64,000 nt of DNA from Afipia sp049747295 (GCF_049747295.1 NZ_JBMHJM010000002.1:1-64000); one strand, 5' to 3'; shown: positions 8,528 through 18,792, numbered from the stretch's first letter. Numbers and translations: made by a program. Notes: generated from the sequence alone by a model not told the origin.

Positions 8528-8707
8528 CTACTCAACATTTCCTTTGAGCGTATCGGGCGGTGTTAGCGGGACCTTACCCTGCTGCCCACTGGCATCAATC
8601 TCCTGCTCGGCTTGCAACCAGAAGGCCATTTCACCGCTTTCCGGTTTTCCGTTCTGCTCCCAAAGCTCGTATGCGCGACGTCGTATTCGCTCTTCTCTCG
8701 GATCCAC
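8528..8707 (-). CDS. DUF2934 protein
   Basis: 59 aa if it starts at the GTG at 8707, which has AAGGA eight bases upstream; longer in-frame starts exist but give unlikely Cys/Arg-rich leaders. The core R-E-E-R-I-R-R-R-A-Y-E-L-W-E-Q-N-G-K-P followed by F-W-L-Q-A-E-Q-E-I is the DUF2934 signature. The function is unknown; this is a short protein common in Rhizobiales. It lies just upstream of the SDR gene on the same strand. Confidence 0.7.
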   Translation of the reverse strand: MDPREERIRRRAYELWEQNGKPESGEMAFWLQAEQEIDASGQQGKVPLTPPDTLKGNVE

Positions 8708-8950
8708 GCTTGCAGTCCTTATCTTGCGCTTTCGCTTTCCGGACGATTGCGAATGCCCTCCTTCGCAGCAACGCCAACTCCCACCGCGAGTTCCGTCCAA
8801 CTGCGGACAGGCGTGTGCGAAATTGGTCATCATCCAACATCGCTTCTGACCGCTGGATTCGGCACTTACACTTAGCGCGTATCTTCTTTGACACATCGGA
8901 ACTGTTTGGTTCTTTGGAACTTCTTCCCGCTCTCACACGCGGGTGATCTC

Positions 8951-11176
8951 ATGGACAAGCCAGTGCAAAGCATCTCACCTGCCGAGGCCACGCAGTTGCT
9001 GCGGCGGTCTCGCATACGTGAAGGAAAGCCGTTTCCGCTTGGCGCAACCTGGGATGGGCTTGGAGTCAATTTCGCGCTATTCTCCGCTCACGCGACGAAA
9101 GTCGAGCTGTGCCTCTTTGATGACACGGGGGCAACCGAGCTCGAGCGCATCGAACTGCCCGAATACACAGACGAGGTGTGGCACGGCTATTTGCCGAGCG
9201 CCCGGCCCGGCACTGTTTACGGCTATCGAGTTCATGGTCCTTATGAGCCCGATGCCGGCCATCGCTTCAATCCCAACAAGCTTTTGCTTGACCCATACGC
9301 AAAACAATTGGTCGGTGCCTTGCGATGGGGACCCGAGCTGTTTGGTTACAAATTGAACCATGCGGACAAAGACAAGTCGTTCGACGATCGCGACAGTGCC
9401 GATCTGATGCAAAAGTGCCGCGTCATTGATCCCGCCTTCACTTGGGGCACAGGGCGCAAGCCCGAGACACCTTGGGAGCGAACGATCCTCTACGAGATGC
9501 ATGTGAAAGGTTTCACGAAACTGCATCCCCTCGTCCCGCCAGAACTACGTGGGACCTTTGCCGCGCTCGCACAGCCAGAAGTGACCGAATATTTGCAGTC
9601 ACTCGGCATCACAAGCGCTGAATTTCTGCCGATCCACGCGTTTGTCGATGACAGCTATCTGGTGGAGAAAGGCCTGCGGAATTATTGGGGTTATAACTCG
9701 CTCGCCTTCTTTGCGCCTGAACCAAGATACCAACAGTCCCCTTCTGTGAGTGAATTCAAGACCGTGGTCAATCAATTCCATGCCCACGGCATCGAAGTCA
9801 TCCTCGATGTGGTCTACAATCACACGGCCGAAGGTAATGAACTTGGCCCGACGCTCTCCTTTAAAGGGATCGACAACGCGAGCTATTATCGTCTCCTGCC
9901 CGACCAGAAGCGTTACTACATAAACGACACAGGAACGGGAAATACCGTCAATCTTTCACATCAACGAGTCTTGCAGATGGTGGCGGATTCTCTCCGCTAC
10001 TGGGCATCTGAAATGCGAGTTGACGGCTTTCGCTTCGACCTCGCGACCATTCTGGCCCGCGAACCCTACGGCTTTGATGAAGGGGGCAGTTTTCTTGATG
10101 CCTGCCGGCAAGATCCCACGCTATCGGCGGTGAAGCTGATCGCGGAGCCCTGGGACATAGGCCCGGGCGGATATCAAGTCGGACAATTTCCGCCAGGTTG
10201 GGCTGAATGGAATGACAAATTCCGCGATACTGCACGCCGCTTTTGGAAGGGCGACGCAGGGATCCTGCCGGACTTCGCCAAACGCATCACTGGATCGGGC
10301 GATTTGTTCAACAAGCGCGGGCGCAAACCGTGGTCGAGCGTCAATTTCGTAACGGCTCACGATGGCTTCAATCTTCACGACCTTGTCTCTTACAACGACA
10401 AGCATAATGAGGCGAATGGCGAAGACAATCGAGACGGCCACTCAAACAATCACTCCTGGAACCATGGTGTCGAAGGTCTGACTGATGACTCGCAGATCAT
10501 CGCCCTTCGCGAACAGCAGAAGAGAAATTTCCTGGCGACGATATTTCTGTCACACGGTACGCCGATGTTGCTTGCCGGAGATGAAATCGGTCACTCGCAG
10601 AACGGAAATAACAACGCATACGCACAAGACAACGAAATCGCATGGCTCGATTGGATGGGCAGCAGCGCGCGAGGGCGCGCTTTGCGCGAGTTCACACGCA
10701 AGCTCATCGCCACACGTAAGGCATTTCCAATTCTTTACCGAAGCCGTTTCGTCGTTGGCTCTCAGAATGAGGAACTCGACGTCAAAGACGTCTCATGGCT
10801 TGCGCCCACTGGCGACGAAATGACGACCCACCAATGGCATGATGAAAACGCGCGATGCCTAGGCATGCTGCTGGATGGGCGCGCTCAGGAAAGCGGGATC
10901 AAACGGCGGGGATCGGATGCGACCCTCCTCATGATCTACAACGCCCATTATGAGCCAATAAACTTCACACTTCCCTCGGTACCTGAGGGACGAGAATGGC
11001 AAGGGCTGATTGATACCAGTAAACCGGAAGAAACTCTTTCGACTTTCGGATTTGGCGAAATCTACCCGATCAACGGTCGATCAATGGCGATGTTGGCCCT
11101 CTCGTCGGAAGACAGCACTGGCCGTCGTCTGCGTGAGGGCGCCCTTGATGCCGCACAGCCCCCGCCGAAGAAGTAG
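8951..11176 (+). CDS. glgX: Glycogen debranching enzyme GlgX
   Basis: 741 aa from the ATG at 8951 (MDKPVQSISP); a longer frame from 8888 lacks support. It has an N-terminal CBM48 domain (F-P-L-G-A-T-W-D-G-L-G-V-N-F-A-L-F-S) and a GH13 catalytic barrel. The catalytic residues are visible: Asp363 in V-D-G-F-R-F-D-L-A, Glu399 in A-E-P-W-D and Asp471 in T-A-H-D-G-F. Length is normal for the family. It hydrolyses alpha-1,6 branches of phosphorylase-limit dextrin during glycogen breakdown. Other glycogen genes are not in the window. Confidence 0.95.
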   Translation: MDKPVQSISPAEATQLLRRSRIREGKPFPLGATWDGLGVNFALFSAHATKVELCLFDDTGATELERIELPEYTDEVWHGYLPSARPGTVYGYRVHGPYEPDAGHRFNPNKLLLDPYAKQLVGALRWGPELFGYKLNHADKDKSFDDRDSADLMQKCRVIDPAFTWGTGRKPETPWERTILYEMHVKGFTKLHPLVPPELRGTFAALAQPEVTEYLQSLGITSAEFLPIHAFVDDSYLVEKGLRNYWGYNSLAFFAPEPRYQQSPSVSEFKTVVNQFHAHGIEVILDVVYNHTAEGNELGPTLSFKGIDNASYYRLLPDQKRYYINDTGTGNTVNLSHQRVLQMVADSLRYWASEMRVDGFRFDLATILAREPYGFDEGGSFLDACRQDPTLSAVKLIAEPWDIGPGGYQVGQFPPGWAEWNDKFRDTARRFWKGDAGILPDFAKRITGSGDLFNKRGRKPWSSVNFVTAHDGFNLHDLVSYNDKHNEANGEDNRDGHSNNHSWNHGVEGLTDDSQIIALREQQKRNFLATIFLSHGTPMLLAGDEIGHSQNGNNNAYAQDNEIAWLDWMGSSARGRALREFTRKLIATRKAFPILYRSRFVVGSQNEELDVKDVSWLAPTGDEMTTHQWHDENARCLGMLLDGRAQESGIKRRGSDATLLMIYNAHYEPINFTLPSVPEGREWQGLIDTSKPEETLSTFGFGEIYPINGRSMAMLALSSEDSTGRRLREGALDAAQPPPKK

Positions 11177-11296
11177 AGCTACGCACTGAATAGCCAAGTC
11201 CTTTGTTCGCGGGCTATCGCCTCAAGTCCCAAACCAGAATGAACTCCAATTCAACCCGTTCGTTGTTGCTGCATACTCAAGCCGTCAGAGCAACGA

Positions 11297-11458
11297 ATGG
11301 CGAATACGCAGGAGAGCAGCAGGCAAGAGCTCGAGACGCGAATTGCCAAATACCGACGTATGAAACTTCAGGTCGACGGTTTGACGGCGGCGCGAATCCA
11401 ATCGCTAATCGAAGACCTAGAACGTCTCCTTCAAGAAGCAAAGAAGCACGATAAGTAA
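11297..11458 (+). CDS. 53-aa coiled-coil protein
   Basis: The ATG at 11297 opens a 53-codon frame (MANTQESSRQELETRIAKYR...) with heptad-like leucine and isoleucine spacing, R-I-Q-S-L-I-E-D-L-E-R-L-L-Q-E-A-K-K, and a Lys/Asp end. Composition and helical periodicity argue for a real small protein. The ribosome binding site is weak. Its function is unknown; it is downstream of glgX by about 120 bases and may share its transcript. Confidence 0.55.
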   Translation: MANTQESSRQELETRIAKYRRMKLQVDGLTAARIQSLIEDLERLLQEAKKHDK

Positions 11459-11631
11459 CTTCGTCCGCGATCCATCTGCGAGGATTCTCGGCCATGAGAT
11501 GGTATGCACGGAACAGACCTATCAAATAGCTATTGAGCTAAGGTGAGGATCGAGCTTTCGGTGGATCGGCGCGCGAGATCGCAGCGACGTCCTCTTTAAC
11601 CGCAACTCCGAGGCGTCGATAGAGGAGCGCA

Positions 11632-13608
11632 ATGAGCTCTGTAGTCCGAAAGGTCGTAACTGGAAGATCCCCTGAGGAGGCTATCGCCCTACTGAGTTCG
11701 GTTGCACTCGCAATAGTTACCGCGCTTCTCATTACGGCCCTCTACTTGGGTCGCGAAATCTTCGTCCCCTTGGCGCTTGCGATACTTTTGAGCTTCGTCC
11801 TCGCACCTGTTGTGGGGCTTTTGCAGCGTGTGCGGGTGCCACGCGCCCTCGCCGTCATCAGCGTGGTTCTGCTCGCGTTCATTGCCATTTTCGGCTTGGG
11901 TAGCTTGGTGGCACAACAATTGACCCAGCTGGCAGGAGACCTGCCACGCTATGAAGCGACGATGCGGGAGAAAATTAAGTCGGTGCGCGGCGCCACGGCA
12001 AGCAGCGGAACGCTCGAGCGCGCGGCGGATATGCTCCAGGAACTAAGCAAGGAACTCGACAAGCCAAAAGGCGCGAAATCGATAAAAGACGGTGCCGGAG
12101 CGCCGACGACTGCGCCTGTCAAACCTGTACCGGTTGAAGTGCGCCAGCCAGACCCAGGAGCCCTGGAAAGCATCCGCGCACTCATCGCGCCTCTCCTCCA
12201 TCCGCTGGCGACAACTGGTATCATCATCATCTTCGTCATCTTCATCCTGCTTCAGCGAGAGGATTTGCGAAATCGTCTCATCAGGCTCGCAGGTTCACAT
12301 GACTTGCAGCGAACCACGGCGGCGCTCGACGATGCTGCCAGCCGCCTCAGTCGCTTACTTCTGATCCAGCTGCTACTGAACTCGGCTTTTGGCTTAATTA
12401 TTGGGGTCGGTCTATCCTTTATCGGCGTCCCAAGTGCGATCTTATGGGGCGTTCTGGCCGGTGTGCTTCGTTTTGTTCCCTACATCGGTGCAGTCATCTC
12501 CGCTGCGTTCCCTCTTGCGTTAGCGGCTGCGGTCGACCCTAGCTGGTCGATGTTCCTCTGGACGCTGGCGCTATTCTTCGTTGTAGAGCCCATAGTTGGT
12601 CACGTCATTGAGCCTATGGTGTACGGACAGAGTACCGGGCTTTCTCCCGTCGCTATTGTTGCCTCGGCAACGTTCTGGACCGCATTGTGGGGGCCGATTG
12701 GACTTGTCCTCGCCACGCCCCTGACCATCTGCCTTGTCGTCCTCGGACGGCATATCGAGCGCCTGGAATTTCTTGACGTGATTTTCGGCGATAAGCCTGC
12801 CCTCTCGCCTGCGGAGATGTTCTATCAGCGGATGCTTGCCGGCGATCCGACTGAAGCTGCCGAAAAAGCTGAAGCATTCTTGAAGGAAAAATCTCTATCC
12901 GCTTACTTTGACGAGGTCGCGATCAAGGGCTTGCAGCTGGCGCAGTCTGACGCCAAGCGAGGGGCATTAGACTACACTCGCATGTCCAAAATTCGCGATG
13001 CGGTCGATGAATTCGCCAGCGACCTTTCCGATCAGGTTGATTTCGAGCCAGATGTGACAGCGCACACGAAGGATTCGGAAGCTGCAGCTGCCGTTGAGTC
13101 CATCTCAGACGTCGCCGTCGCCAATTTACCGGCGCTTCGGAAACAAGATCTCGAACCAAACTGGCAGGGTGAATGCCCCGTGCTATGTGTGGCCGCACGG
13201 ACGCCGCTTGATGAAGCTGCGGCGAGACTATTTGGGCAACTTGCGAATGCGCATGGACTAGCTGCTCGGATCGAGCCTGCCGAAGCGCTTTCGACAGCAA
13301 ACATTTTTCGGCTTGAGACGGCTGGCGTTGCGTTAGTATGCCTGTCCTATCTTGACGTCAGCAGTCCCGCTCACATGCGTTATGCGGTCCAACGCCTTCG
13401 TCGCAAGCTGCCCAACGCGACGATCATGATTGGATGCTGGAACGGGGACTTCGACAGCGAGGCGCTGGAAGCACTGCGGGCGGCGGCGAAAGCCGATACA
13501 GCTGCAGGCAGCCTGCGCGAAGCCATAGCGACTTGCCGCGCTATGGCACGACCGCAAGAAGCGGTCTCAAAGCAGGAAACGCCTTCAGCAATCAGGGCGA
13601 TAGTTTAG
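11632..13608 (+). CDS. AI-2E family transporter with long C-terminal extension
   Basis: 658 aa, preceded by GAGGAG. Residues about 20-100 and 190-385 carry the paired and later transmembrane helices of the AI-2E/PerM permease family (L-G-R-E-I-F-V-P-L-A-L-A-I-L-L-S-F-V, P-Y-I-G-A, G-H-V-I-E-P-M-V-Y-G). A periplasmic or cytosolic loop sits between them at 100-190. The family normally ends near residue 350-400. About 260 soluble residues follow, including A-E-M-F-Y-Q-R-M-L-A-G-D-P-x-E-A, an extension known from other alphaproteobacterial members. The substrate is unknown. Confidence 0.85.
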   Translation: MSSVVRKVVTGRSPEEAIALLSSVALAIVTALLITALYLGREIFVPLALAILLSFVLAPVVGLLQRVRVPRALAVISVVLLAFIAIFGLGSLVAQQLTQLAGDLPRYEATMREKIKSVRGATASSGTLERAADMLQELSKELDKPKGAKSIKDGAGAPTTAPVKPVPVEVRQPDPGALESIRALIAPLLHPLATTGIIIIFVIFILLQREDLRNRLIRLAGSHDLQRTTAALDDAASRLSRLLLIQLLLNSAFGLIIGVGLSFIGVPSAILWGVLAGVLRFVPYIGAVISAAFPLALAAAVDPSWSMFLWTLALFFVVEPIVGHVIEPMVYGQSTGLSPVAIVASATFWTALWGPIGLVLATPLTICLVVLGRHIERLEFLDVIFGDKPALSPAEMFYQRMLAGDPTEAAEKAEAFLKEKSLSAYFDEVAIKGLQLAQSDAKRGALDYTRMSKIRDAVDEFASDLSDQVDFEPDVTAHTKDSEAAAAVESISDVAVANLPALRKQDLEPNWQGECPVLCVAARTPLDEAAARLFGQLANAHGLAARIEPAEALSTANIFRLETAGVALVCLSYLDVSSPAHMRYAVQRLRRKLPNATIMIGCWNGDFDSEALEALRAAAKADTAAGSLREAIATCRAMARPQEAVSKQETPSAIRAIV

Positions 13609-13729
13609 CTCAGGCGCCTCTGCGGCGACCGTGGCAGCGTCGCGCGCTACGCGAACGCTGCGCAGGACCAAATCGTGGCAACGTGCGGTGCAATTAAACG
13701 CACCAACAAACATCGGAGGGATCGTCGCA

Positions 13730-14641
13730 ATGTCGGACGGAGAACAAGTTGTCGATTGTCTCATCGTGGGCGCGGGACCGGCTGGCTTAACGGCAGCCAT
13801 ATACTTAGGCCGCTACCGACGAAATGTTGTACTAATCGACAGTAACGATAGCCGGGCTTCGCTTATTCCCAAGACCCATAACTATCCAGGCTTCGCATCA
13901 GGGATTTCAGGGCCAGATTTGCTCAAGACACTTCGCAAGCAAGCTTATGCTTACGGCATCACTGTCGGACAAGGGCTTGTCCGGTCAATTGCGACCGATC
14001 CATCTGGCTCTTTTACTGCAGAGAGCACGCTCGGCCCCATCCTGGCGCGTCGCGTTATTCTCGCAACGGGCCTGATTGACAAAGATCTGCCAGTTCCAGG
14101 TCTTCGAAGTGCTATCGACGAGGGTCTGCTTCGATACTGTCCAATTTGCGATGGTTACGAGGCAATGAACCAGCGCATTTGTGTCATCGGGAGAGCGGAA
14201 GATGCTTCGAACAAGGCCCTGTTCCTGAGGACCTACTCCCGGGATGTCACACTTCTCTGTCCGGATTCCACTCCCTGCGACTCGATTATCGCTGAACGCT
14301 TAACACGCGCGGGGGTGCGCGTGATAAATGCAGCCGTGCTGGACATCCGAAGACTGGATGGCGACATCGTTCTCAACCTTGGCAATCAAACTGAGGAGAT
14401 CTTCGATGTCGTTTATCCTGCGTTGGGCTGTTCGGTAAGATCAGAACTCGCCACCGCCCTTGGTGCGCGACATAATGATGTGGGTTGTCTGGAAACCGAC
14501 AATCACCAAAGGACAGCCGTCGATGGCATCTATGCAATCGGGGACGTGGTTTCCGATCTGCACCAGATGGCAGTCGGCACGGGCCACGCGGCCATCGCGG
14601 CGACCCACATTCATAATAATCTTAGTCGAAACTTGGTTTGA
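13730..14641 (+). CDS. Thioredoxin-reductase-like FAD/NAD(P) oxidoreductase
   Basis: 303 aa from the ATG at 13730 (MSDGEQVVDC), with GGAGGG ten bases before it. It shows FAD-binding G-A-G-P-A-G near residue 13, the redox pair C-P-I-C-D-G-Y near residue 140, and the closing G-D-V-V segment with H-A-A-I-A-A-T. These place it in the low-molecular-weight thioredoxin reductase group. The NAD(P) motif reads V-I-G-R-A-E-D-A, so it lacks the usual second glycine pattern, and the partner may not be thioredoxin. It follows the transporter gene by about 120 bases. Confidence 0.85.
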   Translation: MSDGEQVVDCLIVGAGPAGLTAAIYLGRYRRNVVLIDSNDSRASLIPKTHNYPGFASGISGPDLLKTLRKQAYAYGITVGQGLVRSIATDPSGSFTAESTLGPILARRVILATGLIDKDLPVPGLRSAIDEGLLRYCPICDGYEAMNQRICVIGRAEDASNKALFLRTYSRDVTLLCPDSTPCDSIIAERLTRAGVRVINAAVLDIRRLDGDIVLNLGNQTEEIFDVVYPALGCSVRSELATALGARHNDVGCLETDNHQRTAVDGIYAIGDVVSDLHQMAVGTGHAAIAATHIHNNLSRNLV

Positions 14642-15081
14642 CCCTGCGATACGTCGCGAATTTAACCATCTTCCTCTTCTAACGGCTCAGTTTTTGAACC
14701 GGCCGTGCCGGGCTCCGCCATTTTGCGATGCTGCCTTGCCAGCATTCCGGCCGGCGTAATATGGGCGAGAGACGACTGAACCTTGTTTTTCCATCCGCTG
14801 ACGATGCTTCTGCATCGCTCATTTGACGGCGGTGGACGGAACGCGCCCTTCCCCGGGGTGGATCGATCTGCTTCGATGTCCGTTGAGGGCCCAACAGCGG
14901 ACATTGCGGCGGCCTCTCTGTAATTCGGCGCGGCGTTTGGCTCATTCGGCGCCAAAGGCTGACGCCAGCCAGCATCAGCTCGGACTTTCAAAGCATTATG
15001 TGAGGGTCGTTGTTGAAAGCCGATGGGAGAAAAGCCTTGGCGCTCTGCACTCTTCCGAACACTTAAACGACACGCATCTAT
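14642..15081. other. Intergenic, partly repeated at 60 kb
   Basis: No clear gene; a leftward open frame at 14662-14991 has no family resemblance. The portion from about 14884 onward matches about 60022-60152 with a roughly 70-base length difference and belongs to the segment duplicated with the end of the hybrid kinase gene. Confidence 0.5.
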
Positions 15082-17448
15082 TCAGCGACGCTTCCTCATC
15101 GCATGCTCTAAACCCTGGCGAAGAGACTGCGGGGTGTAGGGCTTCACGAGCAATATCGCGCCCAATCGCGCGGCTTCAGATTGCACCCCGCTGTCACCTG
15201 TCGCGAGAACTAGGCGTAGACCGGGCCGGCGCGCGTGGAGGTCCCTTGCCAGCTGCAGACCGGAAACTCCAGGGAGGCCGACATCTGTAAGTAAGATGTC
15301 CACGGGTTGCTCATCCAGGATCTTCAGAGCCTCTTGAGCCGTGCTGGCCTCTTTTACCTTGCATCCGATATCGCTCAGCATCTCCGTCGTCGTAATGCGG
15401 ATGAGGTCGTCGTCTTCGACGAGCAACACGGTCGCATCCTCGAAAGTCTTTTCCGTCGCCGAGTGATGCGATCCCTGAGCGACGCGCCTTTGAGCTTGAT
15501 TGGCCAACACGTGTCTGATTTTTCGGGCAAGCGCCTCGCGTGTGTATGGCTTAGCCAGAAGCTCCACCCCGGGATCAAGCCGCCCGCCGTGCACGATGGC
15601 GTTCTGAGTATAGCCGGATGTGAACAGTACCGCGACGTTGGGTAATCGTTCTCTGGCTCTTCGCGCCAGCTCCGGGCTGCGCAGCACGCCGGGCATCATG
15701 ACGTCGGTGAAGATCAGGTCTATGGGGATGCCGCTATCGACGACGACCAGTGCGCTCGCTGCGTCTCGCGCCTTGACCACGCGGTAGCCGAGCTCCGCGA
15801 GCATGGAGACCGCGACCTCGCGAACCTCATCGTCATCCTCAACCACGAGGACGGTTTCCTCTCCGCCCTTAATCTCGCTAGACGGAGCCCCGACCAGAGT
15901 GTCTTCACTTGCCACCTCTCGCGGGAAGTATAGCTTCACCGTGGTTCCAGCGCCTACCTCGCTGTAGATCTTGATGTGTCCGCCGGACTGCTTGAGAAAG
16001 CCATAAACCATGGCGAGGCCCAGGCCAGTGCCCTTGTCCTCCGCCTTGGTTGTGAAGAATGGTTCATAGACCCGTTCCAGGATGTCCGGAGGAATGCCCG
16101 TGCCCGTATCGGTCACAGCGATCATCACGTATTGTCCTGCAGACAATTCGTCATGCTGCCGGACATATTCGTCATCGAGGAAAGCATTGCTTGCTTCGAT
16201 CGTCAGCCGGCCTTCGCCATTCATGGCGTCGCGGGCATTGATCGCGAGATTTAAGACCGCATTTTCCAGTTGATCCGGGTCGACGAGGCTATTCCACAGT
16301 CCACCCGCGACGACCGTCTCGACGTCGATCTCCCCACCGAGGGCGCGACGAAGCATCTCATCCATATTCTTGATCAGACGGCCGACGTTCACCACTCTTG
16401 GCTCCAGAGGCTGCCGCCTCGCAAAGGCAAGCAGTTGAGAGGCAAGTTTCGAACCGCGGGCAACACCTCCGAGGGCGTTTTGGACCCGCATCTCGGCTCG
16501 AGCATTGCCAGCGACATCTTTGCTCAGCAGTTGGAGGTTTCCACTGATGACCTGCAGCAAGTTGTTGAAGTCGTGAGCGACGCCGCCGGTGAGTTGCCCG
16601 ATCGCCTCCAGCTTCTGCGAACGGATCATAGTCGCCTGCGCCGCCCGGAGGGCCGCCTCCGACTCGCGGCGTTCGGTGATATCCCGTGTCACCTTGGCGA
16701 AGCCGAGGAGCTTGCCGGCGTCGTCTCGGATTGCGTCGATCACGACGTGTGCCCAGAACGCAGTGCCGTCCTTTCGGACCCGTTGACCTTCGTGCTCCCA
16801 GCGCCCGTCTCTGGTCGCCGTCTCCAGGCCGGTACGCGGAAGCCCGGCGGCACGATCGGCTTCCGTGTAGAAGTCGGAGAAGTGCCGGCCAATGATCTCT
16901 TCAGGGGCATAGCCTTTGATGTGCTGCGCACCGGCGTTCCAGCTCGCCACGTGGCCACCGGCATCCAGCATGTAGATGGCGTAATCTGTAACGCTTTGAA
17001 CCAGCAGTCGGAACTGTTCTTCGCTTTCACGAAGTTTTGCCTCGGCGGCCCTTCGCTCGGTCAAGTCGCGAGTGATTTTGGCGAAGCCGACAAGGTCCCC
17101 CTCGGGCGAGCGGATCGCGTCGATTACAACATGGGCCCAGAACTGCGTGCCGTCCTTGCGGACACGCCAACCTTCGCGCTCGAAGCGGCCGTTGCGCTCG
17201 GCCTCCGCCAACGCCTGAGCAGGGACGTTCTGTGCCCGCTCGGCGTCGGTGTAAAAGGTCGAGAAATGCCGACCAATAATCTCATCCGCCTCATAGCCCT
17301 TGAACCGCCTAGCGCCAGGATTCCAACTGGTCACGCGACCCTCGCGATCCAACATGAAGATCGCGTAATCAGTGATCGCTTCGACGAGGAGCCGGTAGCG
17401 GCCGTCGATGGTCTGAGCGGCTTCGAAGCGGCGGTTTGGCGTTTCCAT
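15082..17448 (-). CDS. Hybrid sensor histidine kinase: PAS-PAS-HisKA-HATPase-REC-REC
   Basis: 788 aa from the ATG at 17448 (METPNRRFEAAQ), with AGGA just upstream. Two tandem PAS domains, near-copies of each other (I-x-x-Y-A-I-x-M-L-D ... V-x-S-W-N-x-G-A), occupy about residues 15-255. The H-box G-G-V-A-H-D-F-N-N-L-L has His292. An HATPase domain follows with G-T-G-L-G-L-A-M-V-Y-G. Two receiver domains follow, with acceptor Asp582 (T-D-V-M-M-P-G) and Asp722 (T-D-V-G-L-P-G). No membrane segment is seen, so it is a cytoplasmic sensor, probably of redox or light through PAS. The end of the gene is duplicated at 60153. Confidence 0.9.
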   Translation of the reverse strand: METPNRRFEAAQTIDGRYRLLVEAITDYAIFMLDREGRVTSWNPGARRFKGYEADEIIGRHFSTFYTDAERAQNVPAQALAEAERNGRFEREGWRVRKDGTQFWAHVVIDAIRSPEGDLVGFAKITRDLTERRAAEAKLRESEEQFRLLVQSVTDYAIYMLDAGGHVASWNAGAQHIKGYAPEEIIGRHFSDFYTEADRAAGLPRTGLETATRDGRWEHEGQRVRKDGTAFWAHVVIDAIRDDAGKLLGFAKVTRDITERRESEAALRAAQATMIRSQKLEAIGQLTGGVAHDFNNLLQVISGNLQLLSKDVAGNARAEMRVQNALGGVARGSKLASQLLAFARRQPLEPRVVNVGRLIKNMDEMLRRALGGEIDVETVVAGGLWNSLVDPDQLENAVLNLAINARDAMNGEGRLTIEASNAFLDDEYVRQHDELSAGQYVMIAVTDTGTGIPPDILERVYEPFFTTKAEDKGTGLGLAMVYGFLKQSGGHIKIYSEVGAGTTVKLYFPREVASEDTLVGAPSSEIKGGEETVLVVEDDDEVREVAVSMLAELGYRVVKARDAASALVVVDSGIPIDLIFTDVMMPGVLRSPELARRARERLPNVAVLFTSGYTQNAIVHGGRLDPGVELLAKPYTREALARKIRHVLANQAQRRVAQGSHHSATEKTFEDATVLLVEDDDLIRITTTEMLSDIGCKVKEASTAQEALKILDEQPVDILLTDVGLPGVSGLQLARDLHARRPGLRLVLATGDSGVQSEAARLGAILLVKPYTPQSLRQGLEHAMRKRR

Positions 17449-18016
17449 ACGAATCCTATCCCAGCCCCATGGGTTGGGACGCAGTCTACTGAAAACACCA
17501 CTCAATCGATTCGGTTCCGTTGAACCGCGGTATTGCGGGAGATGGACGCGGATTGTGCTCGCCGGACCAGCTTACAGCGTTCAATGTCCGCAACGGGTCA
17601 TAGCGGTCATTTGCAGACGTCCACTTTGCGGCCTCGTGGGCGGAGGGCACCGCCGAGCTGCCGCTTTTTTGCAGGCGTTCCGCCACGCTCGTCAGAGCCG
17701 AGCCCGATTTATGTAACGTGAAATCGCTTCATAGATTCCAACTGCCCCTCCCATTGTGCTAAGTTGCAAGCAACATGTCGGGTTAGACCGCCCGGTTGAC
17801 CTTCCAGCGACGCCCTTTAGCCGACGCCAGGAAGTTGATCCCCGACTCCGCGGCCAAACAGCGCGACACCCAGCCGGTTAAGAACCGCCACCTCTGATGG
17901 CGACAGCAAAGACCGGCCCGATCCTACGTGCTCGTGATCTAGTTGATTCATGTGAAGCGGCCGCGTTTACGCAGCCGGGAAAAAGAAGCTCCGTATCGGC
18001 AGGAGGCTTGCGAAAA
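17449..18016. other. Intergenic with dispersed GGGTCAT-type repeat
   Basis: No supported gene. About 17586-17640 carries TGTCCGC...GGGTCAT...CATTTGCAGACGTCC, one member of a scattered intergenic repeat also seen near 21655, 24705 and 46096. The right end contains the leader of the secreted protein at 18017. Confidence 0.45.
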
Positions 18017-18292
18017 ATGAAAACACATAGATCCCTGAAAACACCGTCCCATATAAAATTGAGTGCCGCGTTTGCATGCCTTGTGCTCACTGCCGCGGCG
18101 ACAACTGTTCTCGCCGCTGAACAACCGAAGCTTCCACCAGGCTTCACTCCGAAGCTTCCCCCGGGCGTGACTTGCGAGGTTATCCGAGCGAAGATCGCAG
18201 AGCATGGCATGCACGTTGCCTATGCGTGGGCGAAACAGAACGGATATTCCGACAAGCACATTGCGCAAGCGAATAAGTGCCTCCGCTCTTGA
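18017..18292 (+). CDS. Small secreted protein
   Basis: 91 aa from the ATG at 18017, which is preceded by AGGAGG. Residues 1-33 are a Sec signal peptide (basic start, hydrophobic core A-F-A-C-L-V-L-T-A-A-A-T-T-V-L-A, then A-E). The mature part has two P-x-L-P-P-G-x-T repeats, then T-C-E-V-I-R-A-K-I-A-E-H-G and a terminal C, so one disulfide between the two cysteines is possible. The family is a conserved small periplasmic protein of unknown function in Bradyrhizobium-type genomes. The ribosome binding site can pair with an upstream AAGCTCC. Confidence 0.75.
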   Translation: MKTHRSLKTPSHIKLSAAFACLVLTAAATTVLAAEQPKLPPGFTPKLPPGVTCEVIRAKIAEHGMHVAYAWAKQNGYSDKHIAQANKCLRS

Positions 18293-18792
18293 ATCTCGTC
18301 ACCCAGCTCTTCACTTGGCTTGAAACGCGCGAACCTACAGCCCAACCATTCTGACGATCATGAGGATCGTAGACCTCACGTTGCATGGGCGTGTATCCGC
18401 CTTGCGCGCGCCGCAGCAGGCGTTTTGCCTACTTCGACAGTCGAAGCTAACCTGCCACAACTGGCCCTCGCCCACCGCCAAGAACACCAACTCAAATCTT
18501 GAACAGTGATCATCCAGCGCGCCGCCGCTATGGAAACGGCTCAGCAAATCAGCCGCTGCGACTTTCGTCTCAGCCTCACCTGCGTATTTCGTTCTGAAGT
18601 GGCATCGCCCGATGCAACGAGCGTTGGATGCACGGCGCGGCCGATATAAAAGCGAAGCTACGCTACTTCATGCTTGAATCCGCCGAACTCGTTTCGGGAT
18701 CATTGGTCGCATGCGGTAGTCGGCGGCATCGTGCCTGTTGAACCAATAAGACCGCTGCTTGCTTGCTCATCTCAGCTCCATTCATGCGGCGG
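18293..18792. other. Intergenic, nothing recognised
   Basis: No coding frame with a start site or family likeness, and no strong terminator, was seen between the secreted protein gene and the kinase gene that converges on it. Confidence 0.4.

Noticed and set aside
16270..17523. 417-aa rightward open frame opposite the hybrid kinase
   Set aside because: It is a mirror frame of a GC-rich gene with no domain likeness. The kinase on the other strand has every expected motif.
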